Positions 1 to 7,286 of a stretch of DNA of 19,286 nucleotides are shown piece by piece. The DNA lies in assembly GCA_019751575.1 (NCBI GenBank), contig JAIENF010000547.1, positions 1 through 19,286 on the forward strand, written 5' to 3'. The DNA is from Burkholderiales bacterium (GTDB lineage Bacteria > Pseudomonadota > Gammaproteobacteria > Burkholderiales > CAIKXV01). Position 1 is the stretch's first letter; the number at the start of each line of letters is the position of its first letter. The notes under the pieces are model-generated. The model was not told the origin of the DNA. It was given only the letters and a program-made list of their open reading frames with translations, and ran no database searches. The translations under genes were made by a program, and so were the position numbers.

Positions 1-2228
1 CGGGCGATCCATGCGGCCAGCCGCTCCATCGTCTGCACCGTCTCGTATGCGGTGTGATCGACCGGCGGCATCTCGGCCGCGGTCGGCATCAGGTAGTCGG
101 CGAAGGTCACCGACAGCGGCTCGCCGCGCTCGTCGTAGACGAATTCCTCGAACAGCGCGCCGCCCAGGCCCTGGGCGACGCCGCCGACGATCTGGCCCTC
201 GACCAGCATCGGGTTGATCGCGCAGCCGACGTCGTAGGCGACATGGAAGCGTTCGACCTTCGTCTCGCCGGTGTCCGGGTCGACCTTGACCAGCGCGGTG
301 TGGATGCCGTACGGATGGGTCATGCCGGCGGTCTCGAACCAGCCCTCGGCGGTCAGCCCCGGGTTGCCGAACTCGACCGTGGCGGGGCTGGGCGCGAGTG
401 CGGCGGCCACCTTGCCGATCGGGATGCCGGGCTCGCCCGGACGGTCGATGCGCACCACCTGCCCGTCGACGATGTCGAGCATCTCGACCGGCGCCTCGAC
501 CAGGTGCCGCGACGCGAACTCGAGCGCCTTGCGCCGCACGTTGAGCGCGGCCATGCGTGTCGCGCCACCGGTCATCACCGTCGCGCGCGAGGCATGCGAA
601 CCGATGCCGTACTCGAGCACGTCGGTGCGGCCGTGGATCACCTTCACGTCTCGGTACTCGACGCCGAGCGCATCGGCGGCGATCTGCGCCATCACGGTCT
701 CGACGCCCTGCCCGATCGAGGACGCGCCGGTGATCACCTGCACCTTGCCGCGCGTGTCGACCGTGACCTTCGCGCCGTCCACCGGCCCAAGGCCACCCTT
801 CTCCATGAAGAAGCCCATGCCGACGCCGACGAGCTCGCCGTTCGCGCGGCGGGCGGCGACTTCTGCCTGCAGCGTGTCCCAGCCGATGTCCACCAGGGTC
901 TTGTCGAGCAGGCCGGCGAAATCGCCGGAGTCGAGTTCGACCGCATGGTCGAGGATCTCCATCGCCCTCGGGTACGGGTACGCTTCCTTGGGGATCAGGT
1001 TGCGCCGCCGGATCTCGATGCGCGACAGCCCGAACTGCTCGGCCGCCGCGTCCATCAGCCGCTCGCAGGCGTAGGTGGATTCGAACCGCCCCGGCGAACG
1101 ATAGGTGGCCGCCGGCGTCTTGTTCGTCATGCGCACGTAGCCGACCGTACGGTAGGCCGGCACATGATAGGCGCCGATCAGCGTGCCCATCGCCATGTCG
1201 GGCACGCGCGCGCCGTGGGTACGCACATAGGCACCCTGGTCGTGCCAGAGCTTCGCATCGATGCCGAGCAGCCGGCCGTCCTTGTCGAACGCGCCGCGCA
1301 CCACGTGGCGCTGTTCGCGCGAATGGTTGCAGGCGAGCAGGTTCTCGCGCCGGTCCTCGACCCACTTGACCGGCCGGTCGAAGCGCTGGGCCGCGAGGCA
1401 GGTCAGCACGTCTTCCGGGTAGATCTCGCCGCGCACGCCGAAGCCGCCGCCGATGTGGCCTTCGTAGAAGTGCATGCTGGCCGGGCTGCGCCCGATCAGC
1501 GTCGCCACCGCATCGCGATGCGCATGCGGCCGCTTGCCCTGGCCGTAGCACTCGAGCACGTCGCGCGAATGGTCGATGCGCGCCAGCGCGCCGCGGTTCT
1601 CCATCGGCACGCCGGAATGGCGGCCGACCTGCACGTCCACCTCGACGACCTTGAACGCGCTGCGCAGCGCCGACTCGATGTCGCCGAAGTTCTTGCGCAG
1701 CACCAGCGCCTCGGTGGACAGGCCGGGCGCGAACTCGCCCGGCGCCGTATCGGCCGACAGGATCACCGGCAGCGATTCGCCGTCCATCGTGACGAGGTCG
1801 GCGATGTCCTCGGCGACATAGGGATCGTCGGCGAACACCACCGCGATCGGCTCGCCGACATAGCGCACCCGGTCGCGCGCCAGGATGAACTGGCGATAGG
1901 GCTCGAGCCCCTGGATGCTGGTCGGACGGAAGGTGATCGGCGGGATGTCGGCCACGTCGGCGCCGGTCCAGACGCCACGGCAACCCGGATGCGCGAGCGC
2001 GGCCGAGGTATCGATCGCGCGGATGATGGCATTGGCATAGGTCGAGCGGACCACCCGCATGTGCAACTGGTGCGGGAAGTTCAGGTTGCCGACATAGGTG
2101 CCGCGGCCGGTGACCAGCGGCGGATCCTCGAGGCGGGTGACGCGCTGCCCGACGAACTTGCGCCGCGGGTTGGCGTCGCCGTTGTGGCGCTCGCCATGCT
2201 TCAGGCTGCTCGGGCCGTGCGCGCTCAT
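1..2228 (-). CDS. Molybdenum hydroxylase large (molybdopterin-binding) subunit, CoxL/XDH family, 3' end cut by window
   Basis: Catalytic Mo-cofactor subunit of a xanthine dehydrogenase/CO dehydrogenase-type hydroxylase; 742 codons are visible. The N-terminal motif VGQRVTRLEDPPLVTGRGTY is typical of the family. The molybdopterin regions GGGFGVRGE, QGAYVRTHGARVPDM and VGCAINPMLVEGQIVGGVAQG follow in the expected order. The active-site loop reads TYRSPGR (residues 375-381). It is neither AYRCSFR of true CO dehydrogenase nor AYRGAGR of the usual form II enzymes, so CO is an unlikely substrate. The start ATG overlaps the stop of the small-subunit gene by 4 bp (ATGA). The last roughly 17 visible residues after AAEMPPVDH do not resemble the family's usual C-terminus, which carries the catalytic Glu in a GVGEGG-like motif. 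That part is either altered or beyond the edge. The family call is secure; the substrate is unknown. Confidence 0.93.
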   Translation of the reverse strand, partial: MSAHGPSSLKHGERHNGDANPRRKFVGQRVTRLEDPPLVTGRGTYVGNLNFPHQLHMRVVRSTYANAIIRAIDTSAALAHPGCRGVWTGADVADIPPITFRPTSIQGLEPYRQFILARDRVRYVGEPIAVVFADDPYVAEDIADLVTMDGESLPVILSADTAPGEFAPGLSTEALVLRKNFGDIESALRSAFKVVEVDVQVGRHSGVPMENRGALARIDHSRDVLECYGQGKRPHAHRDAVATLIGRSPASMHFYEGHIGGGFGVRGEIYPEDVLTCLAAQRFDRPVKWVEDRRENLLACNHSREQRHVVRGAFDKDGRLLGIDAKLWHDQGAYVRTHGARVPDMAMGTLIGAYHVPAYRTVGYVRMTNKTPAATYRSPGRFESTYACERLMDAAAEQFGLSRIEIRRRNLIPKEAYPYPRAMEILDHAVELDSGDFAGLLDKTLVDIGWDTLQAEVAARRANGELVGVGMGFFMEKGGLGPVDGAKVTVDTRGKVQVITGASSIGQGVETVMAQIAADALGVEYRDVKVIHGRTDVLEYGIGSHASRATVMTGGATRMAALNVRRKALEFASRHLVEAPVEMLDIVDGQVVRIDRPGEPGIPIGKVAAALAPSPATVEFGNPGLTAEGWFETAGMTHPYGIHTALVKVDPDTGETKVERFHVAYDVGCAINPMLVEGQIVGGVAQGLGGALFEEFVYDERGEPLSVTFADYLMPTAAEMPPVDHTAYETVQTMERLAAWIA

Positions 2229-2710
2229 CGGGCACCCTCCTTGCCGGCGTCGCGCACCTGGCGCACCGCGCGCAGGATGTTCTGGTAACCGGTGCAGCGG
2301 CACAGGTTCGAGGACAGCACCTCGCGCAGCGATTCGTCGTCGATGTCCGGCTGCTGTTCCAGCGTGCCGGCGGCGAGCATCAGGAAGCCCGAGGTGCAGA
2401 AGCCGCACTGCAGCGCATGGTTGTCGGTGAACGCCTGCTGCAACGCGTGCAGCTTGCCGCCCGTCGATAGTCCTTCCACCGTGCGCAGCGCCTTGCCCTG
2501 CGCCTGCACCGCGAACATCAGGCAGGAGCGCACCGGCACGCCATCGAGCAGCACCGTGCAGGCACCGCAGACCCCGTGCTCGCAACCGACATTGGTGCCG
2601 GTGAGCCCGCAGTCGCCGCGCAGCGCATCGGACAGCGTCTTGCGCGGCTCGACCCGGATCTCGTGCTCGGTGCCGTTCACGTCGAGCGTGATCGCCATCT
2701 TCTGTGCCAT
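2225..2710 (-). CDS. Molybdenum hydroxylase small [2Fe-2S] subunit, CoxS family
   Basis: Iron-sulfur subunit (161 aa) that passes electrons from the Mo centre to the FAD subunit. Both expected clusters are present. The plant-ferredoxin-type site uses Cys43, Cys48, Cys51 and Cys63 (GCEHGVCGACTVLLDG). The helical domain uses Cys102, Cys105, Cys137 and Cys139 (CGFC and CRC). Length is normal for the family. The start MAQKM was chosen because AGGGAG lies about 8 nt upstream and the gene then begins just 4 bp after the FAD-subunit stop; an upstream in-frame extension would run through that gene. The stop overlaps the large-subunit ATG, implying translational coupling. The redox role is well supported; the substrate depends on the large subunit. 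Confidence 0.95.
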   Translation of the reverse strand: MAQKMAITLDVNGTEHEIRVEPRKTLSDALRGDCGLTGTNVGCEHGVCGACTVLLDGVPVRSCLMFAVQAQGKALRTVEGLSTGGKLHALQQAFTDNHALQCGFCTSGFLMLAAGTLEQQPDIDDESLREVLSSNLCRCTGYQNILRAVRQVRDAGKEGAR

Positions 2711-2714
2711 CGGG

Positions 2715-3572
2715 TCAGCTCCCTGCCTGCGCGAACGCGCGCCGTACCGCGGTACCGACCAGGTCCCTGCGGTAGTCGGCGCTGGTGTGGAAATCCTCGA
2801 GCGGATCGACTGCCGCGGACGCCGCCGCGGCCGCGTCGTCGATCGCCGCCGTGCCGCGCGGGCGTCCCTCGAGCACCGCCTCCGCCTTTGCGAGACGCCG
2901 CGGCTGCACTTCGACCGCACCGGCACCGATGCGCACGTCCTGCATCGCGCCGCCCTGATCGCGCCAGGTCACCAGCGCCATCGCCAGCGCATAGTCGCCG
3001 GCGCGCCGGCTGAACTCGTAGAACCCGGCACGGCTGCCCTCGGGCAGCAGCGGCAGGCGCACCTCGGCGAGCAGCTCGTCTTCCGCCAGCGCCGTGGTCA
3101 TGATGCCCTGGAACCAGTCGGCGGCCGGTATCACGCGGGTGCCGCGCACGCTCTTCGCCACCATCCGCGCGCCGAGCGTCGCGGCGAGCAGGCACCATTC
3201 GGAGGCCGGATCGGCATTGGCCAGGCTGCCGCAGAAGGTACCGCGCTGCCGGATCGGAAAATGCGCGATGTCGTGCACCACCTGCACCATCAACCGGCCC
3301 AGCGGACCGGGTTCGACCGGGACATGGAAGGCGGCATGGCGCACGCAGGCGCCGATCACCAGCTCGTTGCCGTCCACCCGGACCCGGGCGAACTCCTCGA
3401 CGCCGTTGATGTCGATCAGGTGCGACGGGAAGGCGAGGCGCAGCGCCATGCTCGGCACCAGGCTCTGCCCGCCGGCGATCACCCGGCCATCCTGCGGCGC
3501 GTACTCAGCCAGCAGGGCAACGGCCTCGTCGGCGCTGCGCGCCGGATGCCACTCGAACGATCCTGCCTTCAT
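2715..3572 (-). CDS. Molybdenum hydroxylase FAD-binding medium subunit, CoxM family
   Basis: FAD subunit (285 aa) of the three-subunit hydroxylase. It takes electrons from the [2Fe-2S] subunit and hands them to an external acceptor. The two FAD-binding signatures are visible: AGGQSL at residues 33-38 and GTFCGSLANADPASE near residues 111-125. The second carries Cys114 where many relatives have Gly. The C-terminal CO-deh_flav_C-type domain follows (HTSADYRRDLVGTAVRRAF near the end). The start MKAGSFEW overlaps the stop of the upstream coxG-like gene by 4 bp (ATGA). A longer in-frame reading extends upstream but would lie inside coxG, so it is rejected. Members of this family usually have 270-300 residues, so the gene looks complete. 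Confidence 0.94.
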   Translation of the reverse strand: MKAGSFEWHPARSADEAVALLAEYAPQDGRVIAGGQSLVPSMALRLAFPSHLIDINGVEEFARVRVDGNELVIGACVRHAAFHVPVEPGPLGRLMVQVVHDIAHFPIRQRGTFCGSLANADPASEWCLLAATLGARMVAKSVRGTRVIPAADWFQGIMTTALAEDELLAEVRLPLLPEGSRAGFYEFSRRAGDYALAMALVTWRDQGGAMQDVRIGAGAVEVQPRRLAKAEAVLEGRPRGTAAIDDAAAAASAAVDPLEDFHTSADYRRDLVGTAVRRAFAQAGS

Positions 3573-4198
3573 GGTTTCTTCCTGCCGAACAGGTTGCGCA
3601 ACGAAGCAAGCAGTGCCCCGAACAGCAGCGAAAAGCCGGAGATCGGCTTCGCCGGGGCCGGGGTGGCCGGCGGTAGCGGCGACGGGGACGGTGCCGCGTC
3701 CGTGGCAGCCGCCGGCGCCGGAACGGCCGACGCCGCACGGCTTTCGAGGATGCGCGCGCGCAGGCATTCTCCGAACTGGCCGATCAGCTGCGCGGCGACG
3801 CTCTGGATCATGCCGGACCCGCGCCCGTACTGGGCCACCGATCCGGTGAGGGTGACGTTGCTGTGGATGTTCACCCGGGTGGTCGCGCCATCTTCCAGCG
3901 GCTGCAGCGAGAAATCGATCAGCGCAGCGGTGCTGCCACGGCCCTTCGAATCGGCACCGGTGGCGCGCATGCGCGCGCGATGCGCCGCGGCGTCCGTTTC
4001 CTCGAGCTTCGCCTGGCCGACGAAGGACAGCGAGACCGGCCCGAGCCGCACGCCGACCTTGCCCTTGTAGGTCTGGGCATCCACGACTTCGGTGAGCTCG
4101 GCCCCCGGCAGGCAGGTGGCGATGCGCTCGATGTCGAGCAGCCAGGTCCAGGCCTCGGCGGGCGGCAGCGGTACGTCGAACGCGTTGTCGAATTCCAT
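3569..4198 (-). CDS. CoxG-type SRPBCC protein, membrane-associated helper of the Mo hydroxylase
   Basis: A 209-aa protein with an N-terminal SRPBCC (START-like) domain of the carbon monoxide dehydrogenase subunit G family. MEFDNAFDVPLPPAEAWTWL, CLPGAELTE and YKGKVGVRLGPVSLSF are typical. Residues 156-185 form a low-complexity Ala/Pro linker. The tail (about 186-209) is hydrophobic and ends in basic RNLFGRKKP, suggesting membrane attachment. In CO oxidisers CoxG recruits the dehydrogenase to the membrane for quinone reduction; the same role is inferred here. Unlike the canonical order, where coxG comes late, it precedes the three catalytic subunit genes. It starts 42 bp after the dihydroorotase stop and overlaps the FAD-subunit start by 4 bp, tying the two halves of the operon together. 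Confidence 0.88.
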   Translation of the reverse strand: MEFDNAFDVPLPPAEAWTWLLDIERIATCLPGAELTEVVDAQTYKGKVGVRLGPVSLSFVGQAKLEETDAAAHRARMRATGADSKGRGSTAALIDFSLQPLEDGATTRVNIHSNVTLTGSVAQYGRGSGMIQSVAAQLIGQFGECLRARILESRAASAVPAPAAATDAAPSPSPLPPATPAPAKPISGFSLLFGALLASLRNLFGRKKP

Positions 4199-4240
4199 GG
4201 GCTGTCCGGCGTGGTCAGTGCAGCGCGGGGGGAAGTGCCG

Positions 4241-5320
4241 TCAACCCACCACCCGCCACTCGATCTGCTCGCCACCCCGGTAGACCAGCGCGCGTTCGTC
4301 CGGGCCGTCGACCTTGATGTCTTCGGGCGCGGTCCAGGTGCTGCGTTCCAGCGTGATCGTCTCGGTGTTGGACGGCAACCCATAGTGCAACGGACCGTTG
4401 AGCGAGGTGAAGCCCTCGAGCTTGTCGAGCGCGCCCGCCTGCTCGAACACCTTCGTGTACTGCTCGATCGCCACCGGTGAATTGAACAGGCCGGCCGACC
4501 CGACCACGGCCAGCTTGCGCTCGACCGGATGCGGCGCCGAATCGGTGCCGAGGAAGAAGCACTTGTCGCCCGAGGTGGCCGCCTCGACCAGCGCGCGCCG
4601 GTCGGCTTCGGTCTTGATCACCGGCATGCAGTACAGGTATGGCCGGTTTCCCCAGCCGAGCCAGTCGGTGCGGTTGTGGGTCAGGTGGTAGGGCGTGATG
4701 GTCGCGCCGACCTGCGGTGCCGCGCTGCGGATGTAGTCGACCGCGATCTTCGAGCTGATGTGCTCGAGCACGAACTTCAGGCCGGGGAAATCCTTCGTCC
4801 AGGGCTGCAGCCGGCGCTCGATCCAGACCGCCTCGCGGTCGAACACGTCGATCTCCGGATCGACTTCCTCGCCGTGCATCAGCAGCGGGATGCCGATCTT
4901 CTCCATGCGCGCCATCACCGGCCGGATCTTCCGGTAGTCGGTGACGCCGGCCGCCGAGTTGGTGGTGGCGTTGGCCGGGTACAGCTTGACCGCGGTGAAC
5001 ACGCCATCGCGGAACCCCGCCTCGACCTCGTCCGGATCGGTCATGTCGTGGAGGTAGCAGGTCATCATCGGCTGGAAGCGCGACCCTTCCGGCAGGGCCT
5101 GGTGGATGCGTTCGCGGTAGGCGATCGCCTCCTTCACCGTGGTCACCGGCGGCAGCAGGTTGGGCATGATGATCGCCCGGCCGAAGTTGCGTGCGGTGAA
5201 CGGCAGCGATGCCCTGAGCATCGCCCCGTCGCGCACGTGCAGGTGCCAGTCGTCCGGCTTGCGGATGGTGATGCGATCGATGGCGGGAACAGGAGTCTGC
5301 GCAGGTTTCATGGGTTGCAT
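4241..5320 (-). CDS. pyrC: Dihydroorotase, PyrC type II (homodimeric amidohydrolase)
   Basis: Zinc amidohydrolase (359 aa) that interconverts dihydroorotate and N-carbamoyl-aspartate. All landmark residues known from E. coli PyrC are present: HLHVRDG (His26, His28, Arg30), Asn54 in MPNLLPP, the carboxylated-lysine site KLYPANATTNS (Lys112), His149 in MHGEE, His187 in EHIS, and GTDSAPH (Asp260, His264). Dihydroorotase chemistry is therefore well supported. ATG at 5320 is preferred because GAGG lies 5 nt upstream; a GTG at 5323 is too close to it and a further ATG lies at 5311. The gene starts 13 bp after the pyrD-like stop and lies in the same run as the Mo hydroxylase genes. The direction could be biosynthetic or, in this context, hydrolytic and catabolic. 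Confidence 0.95.
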   Translation of the reverse strand: MQPMKPAQTPVPAIDRITIRKPDDWHLHVRDGAMLRASLPFTARNFGRAIIMPNLLPPVTTVKEAIAYRERIHQALPEGSRFQPMMTCYLHDMTDPDEVEAGFRDGVFTAVKLYPANATTNSAAGVTDYRKIRPVMARMEKIGIPLLMHGEEVDPEIDVFDREAVWIERRLQPWTKDFPGLKFVLEHISSKIAVDYIRSAAPQVGATITPYHLTHNRTDWLGWGNRPYLYCMPVIKTEADRRALVEAATSGDKCFFLGTDSAPHPVERKLAVVGSAGLFNSPVAIEQYTKVFEQAGALDKLEGFTSLNGPLHYGLPSNTETITLERSTWTAPEDIKVDGPDERALVYRGGEQIEWRVVG

Positions 5321-5333
5321 CACGGCCTCGCGT

Positions 5334-6281
5334 TCAGCTGATGCCCATCATACCGGCCTCGTAGGTGTCGCGCGGCGGATGGTCGATCATCGAACCGGTG
5401 AGCTCCGACACCTTCGCCACGCCATGCGCCTCGCACCACTTCTCGATGCCGTCGATCATCGCGATCATCGCCGTCGGGTTGCGGAAGCTGGCATAGCCGA
5501 CCTGCACCGCGGTCGCGCCGGCCATCATGTACTCGATCACGTCCTCGGCGCGCGAGATGCCGCCCACGCCGATGATCGGGATCTTCACGCACTTCGAGCA
5601 CTGGTGGACCATGCGCATGATGATCGGGCGCACGCCCGGGCCGGAGATGCCGCCGTAACCGTTGCCGATGTGCGACAGCCGGCTCTCGATGTTGATCTTC
5701 AGCCCGAGGATGGTGTTCGAGACGGTGATCGCATTGGCGCCGGCCTTCTCGGCCGCCTCGGCCACCGCGCCGATCTCGCCGGCATTGGGCGAGAGCTTGG
5801 CCCAGATCGGCAGCTGCGTCGCCTCGCGGCAGAGCTTGACCACCTTGTAGGTGTGCTCTTCGTTCAGCGCGAAGTTGCCGCCGCCCGGCGCCCGCGTCGG
5901 GCACGAGATGTTGATCTCGATCGCATCGACGCCGGGTACCGACACGTCGCGCGCCATCGCCGCGAAATCCTCGATGCTCTCGGCCGAGATGCTGCAGACG
6001 AGCGGCGGGCTGAAGCGCTTGTACTCGGCGACCTGCACGTCCTGGAAGTACTGCAGGCCCTTGGTCGGCAGGCCGATCGAGTTGATCATGCCGGAATCGA
6101 TCTCCGACACGCGCGGCGGCGGGTTGCCCGCGCGGTAGCCTCGCGACACGGTCTTGGCGACCAGTGCACCGAGCCGGTTGAGGTCGATGATCTGCGAGAA
6201 CTCGACCGAGAAGGTGCCCGAGGCGGGCATCACCGGGTTGGCCAGCTTCACGCTGCCCACGTTGACCGATAGATCTACCAT
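5334..6281 (-). CDS. pyrD: Dihydroorotate dehydrogenase type 1B-like catalytic subunit (FMN TIM barrel)
   Basis: FMN-binding class 1 dihydroorotate dehydrogenase-like protein (315 aa). Family motifs are AKTVSRGYRAGNPPPR (Lys43), NSIGLPTKG (Asn67), EINISCPTRAPGG (Asn124, catalytic-type Cys127), KLSPN, VSNT (Asn189), GYGGISGPGVRPI and GVGGISRAEDV. Cys at the base position and the neighbouring pyrK-like gene indicate type 1B, an NAD-linked heterotetramer, rather than the quinone-linked class 2 enzyme common in Proteobacteria. The residue after CP is Thr129, where class 1 orotate enzymes have a substrate-binding Asn, so specificity may be shifted. The start MVDLSV overlaps the pyrK-like stop by 7 bp. 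A longer frame upstream lies within the pyrK-like gene and was rejected. The fold is certain, the substrate less so. Confidence 0.9.
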   Translation of the reverse strand: MVDLSVNVGSVKLANPVMPASGTFSVEFSQIIDLNRLGALVAKTVSRGYRAGNPPPRVSEIDSGMINSIGLPTKGLQYFQDVQVAEYKRFSPPLVCSISAESIEDFAAMARDVSVPGVDAIEINISCPTRAPGGGNFALNEEHTYKVVKLCREATQLPIWAKLSPNAGEIGAVAEAAEKAGANAITVSNTILGLKINIESRLSHIGNGYGGISGPGVRPIIMRMVHQCSKCVKIPIIGVGGISRAEDVIEYMMAGATAVQVGYASFRNPTAMIAMIDGIEKWCEAHGVAKVSELTGSMIDHPPRDTYEAGMMGIS

Positions 6282-7141
6282 CCCAGGCACTCCTGCAGGT
6301 CGAACACGGGGCCTTCCACGCAGACGCGGCGCATCTCCTTCTGGCCGTTGCGCTCGAAGGTACGCACGCAGATGTAGCAGGGGCCCAGGCCGCAGGCCAT
6401 GATCTGCTCCATCGCCATCTGGCCGGGGATGCCGAACTCGCCGCCCAGCTTCTTCATCAGCTGCATCAGCCGGTTCGAGCCGCAGGTGAAGAAGGCATCC
6501 GCCCGCTTCTCGGCGATCAGCTGGCGCAGGATCTTCTCGACGTTGCCGATGTCGCTGGTGCCATCGGTATCGAGCACCTTGACCACGCTGCCGACGCTCT
6601 CGAACAGATCGGCGGCGAGCGCGAGGTCGGGGCTGCGCGCCGACAGGATGGCGGTGACGCGCACGCCCATCTCGCCGGCGAACTGGGAGATCGGTGCCAT
6701 CGTCGCCAGGCCCACGCCGCGGCCGAGCACCACGATGTTCTTCCACTCCGGCTTCAGGTGGAAGCCGACGCCCAGCGGGCCGACCATGTTCAGTTCATCG
6801 CCCGGCTTGAGCGTGGCCAGGCCCTTGGTGCCGCGGCCGACGACCTTGTAGAGGAATTCGAGCCGCCCGCTGGAACGCTGGACGCGGTACACCGACTGCG
6901 GACGGCGGAACCAGAGTTCGCCCTCGTCCGGCGACGGGCACAGCAGGTGGAAGAACTGGCCGGGCTGCGCGGCCAGCGCCTTCGGCGTGGCCTTCACCAC
7001 CAGGTGCTTGTATTCCTCGTTGACCCACTCGTGTGCCACCACCGGCACGATCGACTCTTCGGCCGGGCATTGCGGCGGCGAATGGCCAGTCCCGGGTTCG
7101 CCCACCTTGACGGCGGCGGTGGCAAACATACCTTGTGACAT
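6275..7141 (-). CDS. pyrK: PyrK-like electron-transfer subunit (FAD/[2Fe-2S], NAD-linked)
   Basis: Flavoprotein reductase (288 aa) of the type that partners class 1B dihydroorotate dehydrogenase and links FMN to NAD(H). It has a ferredoxin-reductase-like FAD domain (FRRPQSVYR at about 78-86; GRGTKGLA) and an NAD domain (LGRGVGLATMAP, CGSNRLMQ). The C-terminal [2Fe-2S] site is Cys250, Cys255, Cys258 and Cys274 (CGLGPCYIC, RRVCVEGPVFD). The cofactor loop reads GRGVG where typical PyrK has GGGIG. There is an extra N-terminal segment of about 30 residues. ATG at 7141 is strongly supported by AGGAGG 7 nt upstream, so a GTG at 7186 was not used. It is the first gene of the minus-strand operon. Confidence 0.9.
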   Translation of the reverse strand: MSQGMFATAAVKVGEPGTGHSPPQCPAEESIVPVVAHEWVNEEYKHLVVKATPKALAAQPGQFFHLLCPSPDEGELWFRRPQSVYRVQRSSGRLEFLYKVVGRGTKGLATLKPGDELNMVGPLGVGFHLKPEWKNIVVLGRGVGLATMAPISQFAGEMGVRVTAILSARSPDLALAADLFESVGSVVKVLDTDGTSDIGNVEKILRQLIAEKRADAFFTCGSNRLMQLMKKLGGEFGIPGQMAMEQIMACGLGPCYICVRTFERNGQKEMRRVCVEGPVFDLQECLGW

Positions 7142-7206
7142 CGACTGTCCTCCTGGGGCGCGGTGGGCGAAACGCGGGTCAGACACGGGCTTTTCGCGGA
7201 CCCTCG

Positions 7207-7235
7207 ATTAGACGAGCCGGATGTCCAAAAAGCAA
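7207..7235 (-). promoter_or_regulatory. Putative sigma-70 promoter of the pyrK-pyrD-pyrC-cox operon
   Basis: On the minus strand TTGCTT (7235-7230) is followed after exactly 17 nt by TCTAAT (7212-7207), which matches the -10 consensus at five of six positions. It lies about 65 nt upstream of the pyrK-like ATG, in a patch noticeably more AT-rich than its surroundings. This suggests the operon has its own promoter besides any readthrough from the regulator gene. Prediction from consensus only. Confidence 0.45.
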
Positions 7236-7286
7236 GGCTTTTCCAAAAAAAGAGACAGTATTGCCGGAGGCTTCGACCGGACCGGG

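Noticed and set aside
1..2228. Annotation as aerobic carbon monoxide dehydrogenase
   Set aside because: The AYRCSFR loop with the Cu-binding Cys is absent, so only the broader molybdenum hydroxylase family is supported.
54..2288. 744-codon open frame on the plus strand
   Set aside because: It is the antisense shadow of the CoxL-like gene. The product is Arg/His/Asp-rich with no family motifs, while the minus strand encodes a clear protein.
2292..4070. 592-codon open frame on the plus strand
   Set aside because: It crosses the three intact minus-strand genes coxS-, coxM- and coxG-like and shows no domain.
6282..6746. Upstream in-frame extension of the pyrD-like gene to about 470 codons
   Set aside because: The extra part lies inside the pyrK-like gene in another frame; the internal ATG at 6281 gives the normal class 1 length.
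7225..7246. AAAAGC-AAG-GCTTTT hairpin considered as a terminator after the XRE gene
   Set aside because: The stem is short and AT-rich, no T-tract follows on the transcribed strand, and it overlaps a better promoter call.
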